The position numbers and the translations under genes are program-made. From a candidate division KSB1 bacterium (GTDB lineage: Bacteria; Zhuqueibacterota; Zhuqueibacteria; Zhuqueibacterales; Zhuqueibacteraceae), in the NCBI GenBank assembly GCA_034506255.1, contig JAPDPX010000009.1:148501-212500 (forward strand): a stretch of DNA of 64,000 bases, read 5' to 3'. Shown here in pieces: positions 34,062 to 41,213 of the stretch. Below the pieces are notes generated by a model. The model ran no database searches, was not told the origin of the DNA, and saw nothing but the letters and a program-made list of their open reading frames with translations. Every line of letters begins with the position of its first letter. Position 1 is the first letter of the stretch.

Positions 34062-34631
34062 ATGGCTGCCGTTGAAAGTGGCGAATCGAGAAGTCATGCC
34101 CGGGCCGGAAAGAAGCACAAGAAAAAACGCCGCCTGGGCATCCGCATCGACATGACGCCGATGGTGGACGTGGCCTTCCTGTTGTTGACCTTCTTCATGC
34201 TGACCACCGTGTTCAGCAAGCCACAAACGATGGAGATCAACCTGCCGCCCGATGAAACCAAGGTCGATGTGGCCGAGTCCAATCTGCTGACGGTGCGGGT
34301 CGTGCCCGACGGCACGGTGTATTGCAGCATGGGGAATGATGTGCCGGAAGTGGTGGTGCCGGGCGCGGATCTCAAAGACCCGGACAAGAAGCCCCGTGCG
34401 CTCGCCAAGTTCCGCCAGTTGATGGAGGAGCGCAACCGCGCCAATCCCAAGCTTATTACCCTGATCAAGGTTCACCGCGAAGGCACCTACACCATGCTGG
34501 TGGACATCATCGACGAGCTGAATCTTGCCAACATTTCGCGCTTCAGCATTGCGCCGATGCTGCCCGAAGACCAGAAGCTGATGGAAAAAGCTGGATATAC
34601 CGGCCCGCCGGTGCAAGCCGTTGGTCCATAA
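34062..34631 (+). CDS. exbD: ExbD/TolR biopolymer transport protein, second copy
   Basis: A 189-aa protein with a basic N-terminus (HARAGKKHKKKRRLG) and the same TM motif RIDMTPMVDVAFLLLTFFMLTTVF. The periplasmic domain is longer and clearly diverged from the first copy (ETMEINLPPDETKVDV, VPGADLKDPDKKPR). Two ExbD helices enter one ExbB pentamer, so the pair could form a heterodimer. ATG 34062 follows GAGGGAG; TTG 34056 is an in-frame alternative. The last residues end 14 bp before tonB. Confidence 0.92.
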   Translation: MAAVESGESRSHARAGKKHKKKRRLGIRIDMTPMVDVAFLLLTFFMLTTVFSKPQTMEINLPPDETKVDVAESNLLTVRVVPDGTVYCSMGNDVPEVVVPGADLKDPDKKPRALAKFRQLMEERNRANPKLITLIKVHREGTYTMLVDIIDELNLANISRFSIAPMLPEDQKLMEKAGYTGPPVQAVGP

Positions 34632-34645
34632 CCAGGGAGAATCAC

Positions 34646-35380
34646 ATGGCGGATGTTTTGTTGGAGCAACTCTTTCCCTATGGCGCGCCGGAGCTGGTGC
34701 GGGACTACAAGAAATATGTTGTGCGCGGCCTGATCATTGCCGCCGTGCTTCACGGCTCCGTGCTGGGCGCTTATTACGGCATTCCTCTTTTGTTTCCGGA
34801 GGAGGAAGAGCCGGTGGTGACGGTTCGCATCATGAAGTACAGCGAACTGGGCCCGCCGCCCTCGCTTACCAACCAAAGCGCGGCGCCCGCGGTTGCCATC
34901 TCAGCGCCCGCGGTCCGGCCGAGCGTCGGCATCCCGGTGCCGGTGCCGGATGCCGAGGTCAGCCCGGAGCAGACTTTTGCCTCCCAGGAGGAAATGGCGC
35001 AGGCTGTTGGTCCGATTGGCGAAGGCACGGGCACCGGCGGGGAAGTCGTCTTCGAACAGGACATCAAAATCGAAGAGGATGGCCCGCCACCGGACTTCGT
35101 GCCGTTCGAGAAGGAACCGGTTGCCATCAAGAAGCCCACTCCCGTCTACCCGGAGATTGCCCGCAAAGCCGGCCTGGAGGGCACGGTGTGGCTGAAGGTG
35201 TGGGTTGACAAAGAAGGCAAGGTGCGCAAGGCGGTGGTGCAGAAGAGCGACGCGGAGATTTTCAATCAAGCGGCCATTGATGCCGCCATGCAGTGGGTGT
35301 TTACCCCGGCATTGCAGCAAAACGGGCCGGTCTCGGTGTGGATCTCCATTCCCTTCCGCTTCAAACTGGCGGGAAAGTGA
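34646..35380 (+). CDS. tonB: TonB-family energy transducer
   Basis: A 244-aa protein: cytoplasmic N-terminus, one TM helix (~27-47, GLIIAAVLHGSVLGAYYGIPLLF), a proline-rich and acidic periplasmic spacer (PPPSLTNQSAAP, VPVPVPDAE), and a C-terminal TonB domain with PVYPEIARKAGLEGTVWLKVWVDKEGKV and AAMQWVFTPALQQNGPV. It carries energy from ExbB/D to outer-membrane receptors. No TonB-dependent receptor gene is in the window. SD AGGGAG lies 7 nt before the ATG. Confidence 0.93.
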   Translation: MADVLLEQLFPYGAPELVRDYKKYVVRGLIIAAVLHGSVLGAYYGIPLLFPEEEEPVVTVRIMKYSELGPPPSLTNQSAAPAVAISAPAVRPSVGIPVPVPDAEVSPEQTFASQEEMAQAVGPIGEGTGTGGEVVFEQDIKIEEDGPPPDFVPFEKEPVAIKKPTPVYPEIARKAGLEGTVWLKVWVDKEGKVRKAVVQKSDAEIFNQAAIDAAMQWVFTPALQQNGPVSVWISIPFRFKLAGK

Positions 35381-35616
35381 GTGGCGTGGCCAAGCTGAGA
35401 ATTGCAGACCTGCTGGCCTACACGGTAGTCGTTGTGACACTCGGGCTGGCGTTCCTGATCTTCGTGGGACTCCTGTTCCCGGGCCTGTCCGTTTTACCGC
35501 CTTATATTCCGCTGGAACTGCGGGTGATGTTTGGCATCGTGGCGCTGTTGATGGGTGTCTACCGTCTGGCAATGATGCGTTTTCATGCTGCGCAATCCTC
35601 TCGCGATGATGATTAG
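35377..35616 (+). CDS. Small two-helix membrane protein of the TonB operon
   Basis: A 79-aa protein from GTG 35377 (or 76 aa from GTG 35386). It has two TM helices (AYTVVVVTLGLAFLIFVGLLF and LRVMFGIVALLMGVYRLAMM) and a polar C-terminus ending RDDD. It overlaps the tonB stop and the start of the next gene, so it is coupled to both. I do not recognise a named family. Its position suggests an accessory subunit of the Exb/TonB complex or a chaperone for the following lipoprotein; that is inference. Confidence 0.7.
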   Translation: MSGVAKLRIADLLAYTVVVVTLGLAFLIFVGLLFPGLSVLPPYIPLELRVMFGIVALLMGVYRLAMMRFHAAQSSRDDD

Positions 35617-36535
35617 AAAATTGTGGCCAGCCCTGGTGCTCGCCGGCCTGGCGGGATGCTCCCTGGAAGAGACGGAGAATCCGACACGGGGTTCGGCGGT
35701 CATGTTGGTCAATGATTCCCACTACCGTCTGATGCTGCGGGAAGCGGAGCGCTTTCACAGCCTGTATCCCAAGGGCATGATGACGGTGCACGCCACCTCG
35801 ACGCGAGAGGCGATTGTGCATTTGGTCAATGACAGTGTCAACGTCATTGTCATCGACCGGAAATTCAATGAAGAGGAAGAGCGGGTGGTGAAGGAAGCCG
35901 GGCTGGATGTCCGCCACCTGCGCATTGCGGAAGACGCACTGGCCATCATCACCCACAAGCAGAATCCCATCACCCGGATTTCGCAACAGTCCCTTGCGAA
36001 GATCTTGCGGCGCGCGGCGAAAGATTGGAGCGAAATCCCGGAGGCGAAATGGTCGGGTGCCATTGATCTCTGCCTGACCGGCCGCAACTCCGGACCCTAC
36101 GAGCTGCTGCACAGTCATTTTTTCCCCTCGCAAGTGGACTTCATACCCAACCATCTTGCTGCCAACCAAAATGAGGTCCTGCGGTATGTCGCCACCCGGC
36201 CGCGCGCGGCCGGAGTGGTTTCGTTGAGTTGCCTGGCTGACAGTCTGGGGCATCCCGTGCCGCATGATTCCACCACCACGGTGCGGGTGCTGGCGGTCGA
36301 GCATGTTGACTCCACCGGCGTCAGCCGGCCCGTGCAACTGCACCAGGCCTACATCTACAAAGGCCTCTACCCCCTGCATTATCCGGTCTATTTCTATTGG
36401 ACGGCAGAGGGCCGCAGTGTGGCCACCGGTTTCATCACCTTCGTTGCCAGCGGCCCCGGACAAAAAATCATCCTGGATGCCGGGCTGGTTCCTGCCACCA
36501 TGCCCGTGCGTTTGGTCCAGCTCAAACAGGGTTAG
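35606..36535 (+). CDS. PstS-like periplasmic substrate-binding lipoprotein
   Basis: A 309-aa protein with a lipoprotein signal (LWPALVLAGLAGC, cysteine at ~17). The fold resembles phosphate-binding PstS-type proteins: VIDRKFNEEEE, EDALAIITHKQNPITRISQQSLAKIL, GRNSGPYELLHSHFF and AGVVSLSCLADS. In PstS proteins the GxSG-like and SGT motifs hold phosphate; here GRNSGPY is similar, but the ligand is unknown because no pstCAB genes are present. The start is one of two adjacent ATGs (35606/35609); ATG 35585 is a longer option. It overlaps the small membrane gene. Confidence 0.82.
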   Translation: MMIRKLWPALVLAGLAGCSLEETENPTRGSAVMLVNDSHYRLMLREAERFHSLYPKGMMTVHATSTREAIVHLVNDSVNVIVIDRKFNEEEERVVKEAGLDVRHLRIAEDALAIITHKQNPITRISQQSLAKILRRAAKDWSEIPEAKWSGAIDLCLTGRNSGPYELLHSHFFPSQVDFIPNHLAANQNEVLRYVATRPRAAGVVSLSCLADSLGHPVPHDSTTTVRVLAVEHVDSTGVSRPVQLHQAYIYKGLYPLHYPVYFYWTAEGRSVATGFITFVASGPGQKIILDAGLVPATMPVRLVQLKQG

Positions 36536-36542
36536 ACGCATA

Positions 36543-38204
36543 ATGAGACGATACCTTTCTCTGATTGTACTGCTGGTGTCCGGCATGGCCACTGCAGCCT
36601 GGAGCCAGGGCAAGACCGCCGAGGCCAAAGCCCTGCTGGGACGCGGCAAGACCACTGAGGCCCTGGCTCTCTTGCGTCAGGCCGTGACAGGGAACCCGCG
36701 CGATTTGGCCGCATGGGAGTTGCTCGGTGAAACCCATTTGCAGGCTGGCCGGCCGGATTCCGCCATCGTGGTGGGGCAGACGGTCATCGATGTTGACAAC
36801 AAGAATCCGCTGGGATACATTCTGGTCGCCAAGGGCGCCGTTGCCCAAAAAGATTTTGCGCTCGCCTTCAAAACCCTGAAAAACGGCCGCAAGAACACCA
36901 AGAACAATGCCGCGCTGTTGACACAACTCGGAGAAGTTTACCTGGCGGCGGATTCGATCGAGCAGGCGGTCGCAACCTATACGCTCGCCAAGGAAGCCGA
37001 TCCTCAAAATTCGGCCGCCTATGAAGGTTTGGGCGATGCTTATGCCAGGATGGGGAGCACCGGCATGGGCATTCTGCAGTATGAGAAATCGCTGGAAATC
37101 GATTCGCTGCAGGCCGCGCTGCATCACAAACTTGCCAAAGCCTATTATAAAGAACGACGCTACACTGAAGCCGCGCGCACCTATGAGCGCCTGACCAGCC
37201 TGGACACCACCAATCAAGCGGCGCTGTTCGAGCTCGGGAAAATCTACGTGGCGGCTAAATTGCCGCGCGAAGCGGCCCGGGTGTACAAGACTCACGTCCG
37301 CCGTTTCCCGCAGGTGGAGGAAGCATGGCCGCTTTACATGGAAGCCATGTTTCAAAGCCGGCAGTATCAAGAATCGGCCGAAGCGGCGCAACACATCCTG
37401 CAGAGGGACCCCAAAGCGATCAATGCGATGCGGGTGCTGGCTGCCTCCCAGGCGGAACTCAAGAAGTACCCCGAAGCGATCGCCGCCTACCAGCGGCTGA
37501 GTGCGCTCGACACGCTCAGTGTCGACGATCTGAAGCGGCTGGGCCGCTCCTACGCCGAGACCCGGCAGGATTCGCTGGCGGCCCTGACCTATGAAAAAGT
37601 GGTGGTCAGGGATCCCAGTCAGTGGAATCTGTACAGCGACATCGGTGCGCTCTACATGCGGTTGAAGAAATTCGATATCGCCGCCAACATGTTCGAAAAG
37701 GAGTTCGTCAAGGATCCGGATTCGCCGGCGATGGCGAGCACCTACATCAATTATGCCAACTGCAAGATGGCGCTGCGGCAGTGGAACGAGGCACGCGCCG
37801 GTTTGCGCAAGGCGCTGACGCTGCAGCCCAAATATCTGCGCGGCCGCAATTCCCTCGGCCTGTGCCTGAGCCAGGTCGACTCCGTGGAGGAGGCGCGCAA
37901 GCAATACGAAATGGTGATCGCCACGGGCGACAGCGCGCGGGAAAAATATCGGGCCGAACTGGCCGAAGCCAACCGGCAGCTCGGCTTCCTCAACCTGCTG
38001 GATAAAAAATATCCCGCCGCGGAAAACTATCTGCTCGCTTCATTGAAGCTCGATGACAACGATTATCAAACACATCTCTGGCTGGCGCAGGCCTATGCGC
38101 TGCAAAACAAGCGCGAGGATGCCAGGCGGGAATACAACCGCGTTTTGAAATTGAGTCCCGGACATAAAGATGCATTGGAAGGGTTGAAATTGTTGGGACA
38201 ATAA
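36543..38204 (+). CDS. Exported TPR-repeat protein of the TonB operon
   Basis: A 553-aa protein with a signal peptide (YLSLIVLLVSGMATAAWSQ) and about 12-14 tandem tetratricopeptide repeats through the whole chain (e.g. EVYLAADSIEQAVATYTLAKEADPQNSAAY, DIGALYMRLKKFDIAANMFEKEF). It would act as a periplasmic scaffold. Similar ExbB-ExbD-ExbD-TonB-PstS-TPR strings occur in Bacteroidetes, which supports a shared function with TonB. It starts 7 bp after the PstS-like gene. The long upstream frame is an overlap artefact. Confidence 0.88.
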   Translation: MRRYLSLIVLLVSGMATAAWSQGKTAEAKALLGRGKTTEALALLRQAVTGNPRDLAAWELLGETHLQAGRPDSAIVVGQTVIDVDNKNPLGYILVAKGAVAQKDFALAFKTLKNGRKNTKNNAALLTQLGEVYLAADSIEQAVATYTLAKEADPQNSAAYEGLGDAYARMGSTGMGILQYEKSLEIDSLQAALHHKLAKAYYKERRYTEAARTYERLTSLDTTNQAALFELGKIYVAAKLPREAARVYKTHVRRFPQVEEAWPLYMEAMFQSRQYQESAEAAQHILQRDPKAINAMRVLAASQAELKKYPEAIAAYQRLSALDTLSVDDLKRLGRSYAETRQDSLAALTYEKVVVRDPSQWNLYSDIGALYMRLKKFDIAANMFEKEFVKDPDSPAMASTYINYANCKMALRQWNEARAGLRKALTLQPKYLRGRNSLGLCLSQVDSVEEARKQYEMVIATGDSAREKYRAELAEANRQLGFLNLLDKKYPAAENYLLASLKLDDNDYQTHLWLAQAYALQNKREDARREYNRVLKLSPGHKDALEGLKLLGQ

Positions 38205-38236
38205 CCGTTGGCTGATTGCGCAAGGAGGAAGGTGTC

Positions 38237-39259
38237 ATGTTCAAGAAGATCGGCAAACTGTTGGCCGGGGTGTTTGCCCTGCTGCTGTTGTACAACTGCT
38301 CATCCAAACCGGTGATTCCCCCGGTGACCGGATATGAGCGCTATCAGAATCCCTATTTCAAGGGAACCTTCAGCTATCCCGCCGGCTGGCACATCGTGGA
38401 GGAAGGCGGCAAGGTCAACATCTATTCGTCAAATGATCCCGATGTCATCGACAAATTCTACAACCCCACTTCCAAGACCGGCAAAGACGGCGCCCTCCTC
38501 TCTGTGAGTTATCAGCGGCTGGATACCCTGCAGGCACTCGAACAATATGCCAACTCCTTCAAGCAGGATCGCGAGACCGAGGGGTTCCAGATCAAGTCGG
38601 TTGATGACAAAATCATCGACAGCACGGCAGCCAAGCAGATCGTCTTCAGCGGCGCGTATGACAGGGAAACGCGCAAGCATGTGATTCATGTGATGGCACT
38701 GAAGGATTCCGTCCTGTACACCATCGAGTATGCCGCGTTCAATGATTTTTTTGAGCCGTATCGCGCGGCGGCCGACACCCTGCTCGCCACTCTCAAGCTG
38801 CCCACCAAGCGGGCTGCGGCCGCGGCGGCCGATCCCAGTCTACCCTCGGCGGAATTTACCGAGTTTGCCAATGAACGCCTCAGCCTGCACCATCCGGACA
38901 ATTTCAGCGCCAATCTGCTGCGTCCCAAAGCACCGGTGGAGTTTTCCCTGCAGTTGAAGGGCTACCGCCAGGATTGCACCGTGCAGCTCGATATCCTGCC
39001 GGCCCAGGGTCTGACGGTGGAGAAGGTCTTCGCCCAGAACGAAAAATTCTTCAAGGGCAGGGGCCAAAGCACGACCACCATTGACGGCAATCCCGCCATC
39101 TACCGCAACTATTCGCCGATGCGCGGCATCGAGAGCCGGGTCTACTTCGTGGTGAAGAACGACAAGATTTATCGCATCATTCTGAATTATGATCAGACCA
39201 GGCGCGCGGATTTTCTGCCAGCCTTCGAGAAGGTGGTGGCTTCTTTGAAAATCAAATAA
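38237..39259 (+). CDS. Lipoprotein with two PsbP/MOG1-like domains
   Basis: A 340-aa protein with a hydrophobic N-terminus ending LLLLYNC, a probable lipoprotein signal with an unusual Tyr-Asn before the Cys. Two related domains are visible: residues ~25-185 (FKGTFSYPAGWHIVEEGGKVNIYS ... FFEPYRAAADTLLATLKL) and ~205-340 (FANERLSLHHPDNFSANLL ... FLPAFEKVVASLKI). Both resemble PsbP-like folds, joined by an Ala-rich linker. The function is unknown. A strong SD (AAGGAGGAAGG) precedes ATG 38237. It ends the operon; a bidirectional terminator follows. Confidence 0.78.
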   Translation: MFKKIGKLLAGVFALLLLYNCSSKPVIPPVTGYERYQNPYFKGTFSYPAGWHIVEEGGKVNIYSSNDPDVIDKFYNPTSKTGKDGALLSVSYQRLDTLQALEQYANSFKQDRETEGFQIKSVDDKIIDSTAAKQIVFSGAYDRETRKHVIHVMALKDSVLYTIEYAAFNDFFEPYRAAADTLLATLKLPTKRAAAAAADPSLPSAEFTEFANERLSLHHPDNFSANLLRPKAPVEFSLQLKGYRQDCTVQLDILPAQGLTVEKVFAQNEKFFKGRGQSTTTIDGNPAIYRNYSPMRGIESRVYFVVKNDKIYRIILNYDQTRRADFLPAFEKVVASLKIK

Positions 39260-39297
39260 GCGGTGTGCCGGTGGTTGTGGGCGCGCGAGTGTGAAAC

Positions 39298-39334
39298 AAA
39301 AAGCCGGAAGCAGATCTGCTTCCGGCTTTTTTCA
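39298..39334. terminator. Bidirectional terminator between the TonB operon and the SDR gene
   Basis: A perfect stem with arms AAAAAGCCGGAAGCAGA and TCTGCTTCCGGCTTTTT. It has an A-run on the left and a T-run on the right, so it serves both convergent transcripts. Confidence 0.92.
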
Positions 39335-39365
39335 TTTTACCCGCGCGGCATGCCCCCGCCGGGGA

Positions 39366-40133
39366 TTAAATCGTGTAGCCGCCATCCACCAGATACACGC
39401 CGCCGGTGCAGAGCGCCGCGGCGTCCGTGGCCAGAAAGATCGCAAGCCCAACCACGTCTTCCGGCACTCCCAACCGCGGAATCGCCTGCTGCTGCAATAC
39501 CCGCCCGGCGATCTCCTCATTCTGCCAGAGAGCGGCGCTGAAGCGGGTTTTGATCAGCCCCGGGCAGATGGCGTTGACGCGAATGCCATCCCTGCCCCAT
39601 TCGCGTGCCATCACCTTTGTCAAGGTGACCAGCGCCGCCTTGCTCGCGCTGTAGAGGCCGAGCAGCGGCTCGGGCGAAAGCGCGCCCACACTGGCGAGAT
39701 TGATGATGGCGCCCCCACCGCGTTTTGCCAGCACCGGATGCGCCCGCTTGCACAATTCCAATGGCCCCTTGACGTTCACCGCCATGATCTTGTCGAACAG
39801 ACCCTCCTCCAGGCTGAGCAACGGCCCCAGCACTGGACTGATGGCGGCGTTGTTGACGAGGATATCGAGCCCGCCGAACAGCGCCTGCGCCTGATCCACT
39901 AAAGCGCGAGCTTCCTCCATTCGCCCCAGGTGCGCGGCCAGGGCGGCTGCCTGGTGACCGGCCTGCCGCAGGGTTTGCGCCACTGCTTCCACGGCCTCCA
40001 GTTTGCGGCTGCTCACCACGACGCGGGCGCCACACTCCGCCAGACCACGGGCAATCGCCGCACCGATACCTTTGCTGGCACCGGTGATCAAGGCCACCTT
40101 GCCGGTCAGATCGAATCGCGTGTTCTGTTGCAT
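39366..40133 (-). CDS. Short-chain dehydrogenase/reductase
   Basis: A 255-aa classical SDR. It has the cofactor loop TGASKGIG, NNAA, S-Y-K catalytic residues (LASVGALSPEPLLGLYSASKAAL) and the C-terminal GGVYLVDGGYTI end typical of FabG-like enzymes. The R after the glycine-rich loop (SSRK) favours NADP(H). The substrate is not predictable; 3-oxoacyl-ACP reductase or an alcohol dehydrogenase are possible. It is isolated, convergent with the TonB operon and followed on its 5' side by a repeat island. Confidence 0.9.
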   Translation of the reverse strand: MQQNTRFDLTGKVALITGASKGIGAAIARGLAECGARVVVSSRKLEAVEAVAQTLRQAGHQAAALAAHLGRMEEARALVDQAQALFGGLDILVNNAAISPVLGPLLSLEEGLFDKIMAVNVKGPLELCKRAHPVLAKRGGGAIINLASVGALSPEPLLGLYSASKAALVTLTKVMAREWGRDGIRVNAICPGLIKTRFSAALWQNEEIAGRVLQQQAIPRLGVPEDVVGLAIFLATDAAALCTGGVYLVDGGYTI

Positions 40134-40168
40134 GAGAAGTTCATCTGAAAGGGTGTGATTGGTACTAC

Positions 40169-40291
40169 TGCACTGTTACGTTAATTTTTGTAGCCACGAC
40201 CCCTTGCGGATCGCTGCTGAAGAAGCAAAAATTCATCTTTGAACAGCCGCCCACGAGGGGCGGAGACTACAGTATTTATGTTTACAGTGCA
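40169..40291 (-). repeat. Mini repeat element A, copy 2 (inverted relative to copy 1)
   Basis: Reverse complement of the 11357-11478 element, bounded by TGCACTGTTACGTT on the left and TTTACAGTGCA on the right. The central block with the CCGCCC/GGGCGG stem and TTCAAAGATGAATTTTT is identical in both copies. Confidence 0.8.
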
Positions 40292-40309
40292 CTACGATGT
40301 TAAGTTCTA

Positions 40310-40661
40310 CCTGAATTTTGCCTGCTGGCCTGCTGTTGCCCGGAAGCAATGGCGTGTTCACAAAACTCCGTCAGGAGTTTGTAGACATGGGCATCTTGCC
40401 TGTCTTTAAACTGCGTTAGAAGTGGCCTGTAGAATTTCCCATGATCGGGCGCGGTTTTTTTTGAGGAGGGCCAAGCAGGTCACTCCTGACGGAGTTTTGG
40501 GAAATGCGATATGTAGCTTTACTAAAAACAGTTCACTCCTACCGGAGTTGACAGCACGGATTGCCTGCAAAATTTTTTATGCACCATCCCTTGGGTGGTT
40601 GGCCGTCGCGATCAGAGCGGCGTTTTTCGCGGAGGAGATCAATCTGGGTGCAAAATTCAGG
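40310..40661 (+). repeat. Mini repeat element B, copy 2 (larger form)
   Basis: A 352-bp element with the same perfect ends CCTGAATTTTGC (40310-40321) and GCAAAATTCAGG (40650-40661) as the copy behind moeA. It contains about 85 bp of extra internal sequence, bracketed by the inverted arms AAACTCCGTCAGGAGT and ACTCCTGACGGAGTTT. The shorter copy may have lost this arm-flanked insert. It lies 18 bp from element A copy 2. Confidence 0.85.
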
Positions 40662-40663
40662 TT

Positions 40664-40736
40664 CTAAAATTCGCTCCGCAGCGCAAAGCGCTCATTCCTG
40701 CGGAATGACAGTTTTGAGTCGTGGAGCGGATTTTAG
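40664..40736. repeat. Mini repeat element C with 14-bp inverted ends
   Basis: Ends CTAAAATTCGCTCC and GGAGCGGATTTTAG match in 13 of 14 positions as inverted repeats. Inside are two small stems, AGCGC/GCGCT and CATTCC/GGAATG. It begins 2 bp after element B. Confidence 0.6.
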
Positions 40737-40902
40737 CACTCGAGGTCGTAGTACCAAGTCATGCCTGTGTTGCGTGTGGAGACGCAGCACAGAGCTCATG
40801 TCTGCCGGTAGGGATGCCCAATGCGGCTGACTTTTCGAAGCGATGCAAGCAAAACACGCAAGGACGCGAAGTCACAGGGGCTTCGCAAAGAATAACCGTT
40901 CC

Positions 40903-40978
40903 GCCACGGTTTGACCGTGGCTTTATCTAGTGATCCTGCAGATGCTTTCTGCAGGAATGCCACGGCCAAGCCGTGGCA
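40903..40978. repeat. Row of three hairpins (REP-like)
   Basis: Consecutive perfect stems: GCCACGGT/ACCGTGGC (40903-40921), TCCTGCAGA/TCTGCAGGA (40934-40956) and TGCCACGGC/GCCGTGGCA with loop CAA (40958-40978). A diverged copy of the last one lies at 49909-49929. No T-runs follow, so these are not terminators. Confidence 0.65.
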
Positions 40979-41213
40979 GATCAAAAAGGGCCGGAACTGA
41001 GATCGCAAAGATTTTCGAACCACGCCACTCACCAGGAAAGAGCATGAGGGGAAACCTGGTGGTCTGTATGATTTTTGTGGTGCTGAGACTTGTTTTTTGG
41101 CAATTGCTGCAGAAAAACTCTGTGTGCGAGAGTTTTTTGTTTTGTTTGCAAAGTTGGTGACATTGGGCAGGCAAGCCTGCGCGACTCCACACGTTACCGA
41201 GGGCTTACTTGGC

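Larger units (their letters stand above)
40134..41213. other. Repeat-rich intergenic island
   Basis: Over 1 kb without a credible gene, between the SDR and tamB. It holds repeat element A copy 2 (40169-40291), element B copy 2 (40310-40661), element C (40664-40736), three adjacent hairpins (40903-40978) and a GGCAGGCAAGCCTGCG palindrome near 41170. Small ORFs here are coincidental readings through the repeats. Confidence 0.75.
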
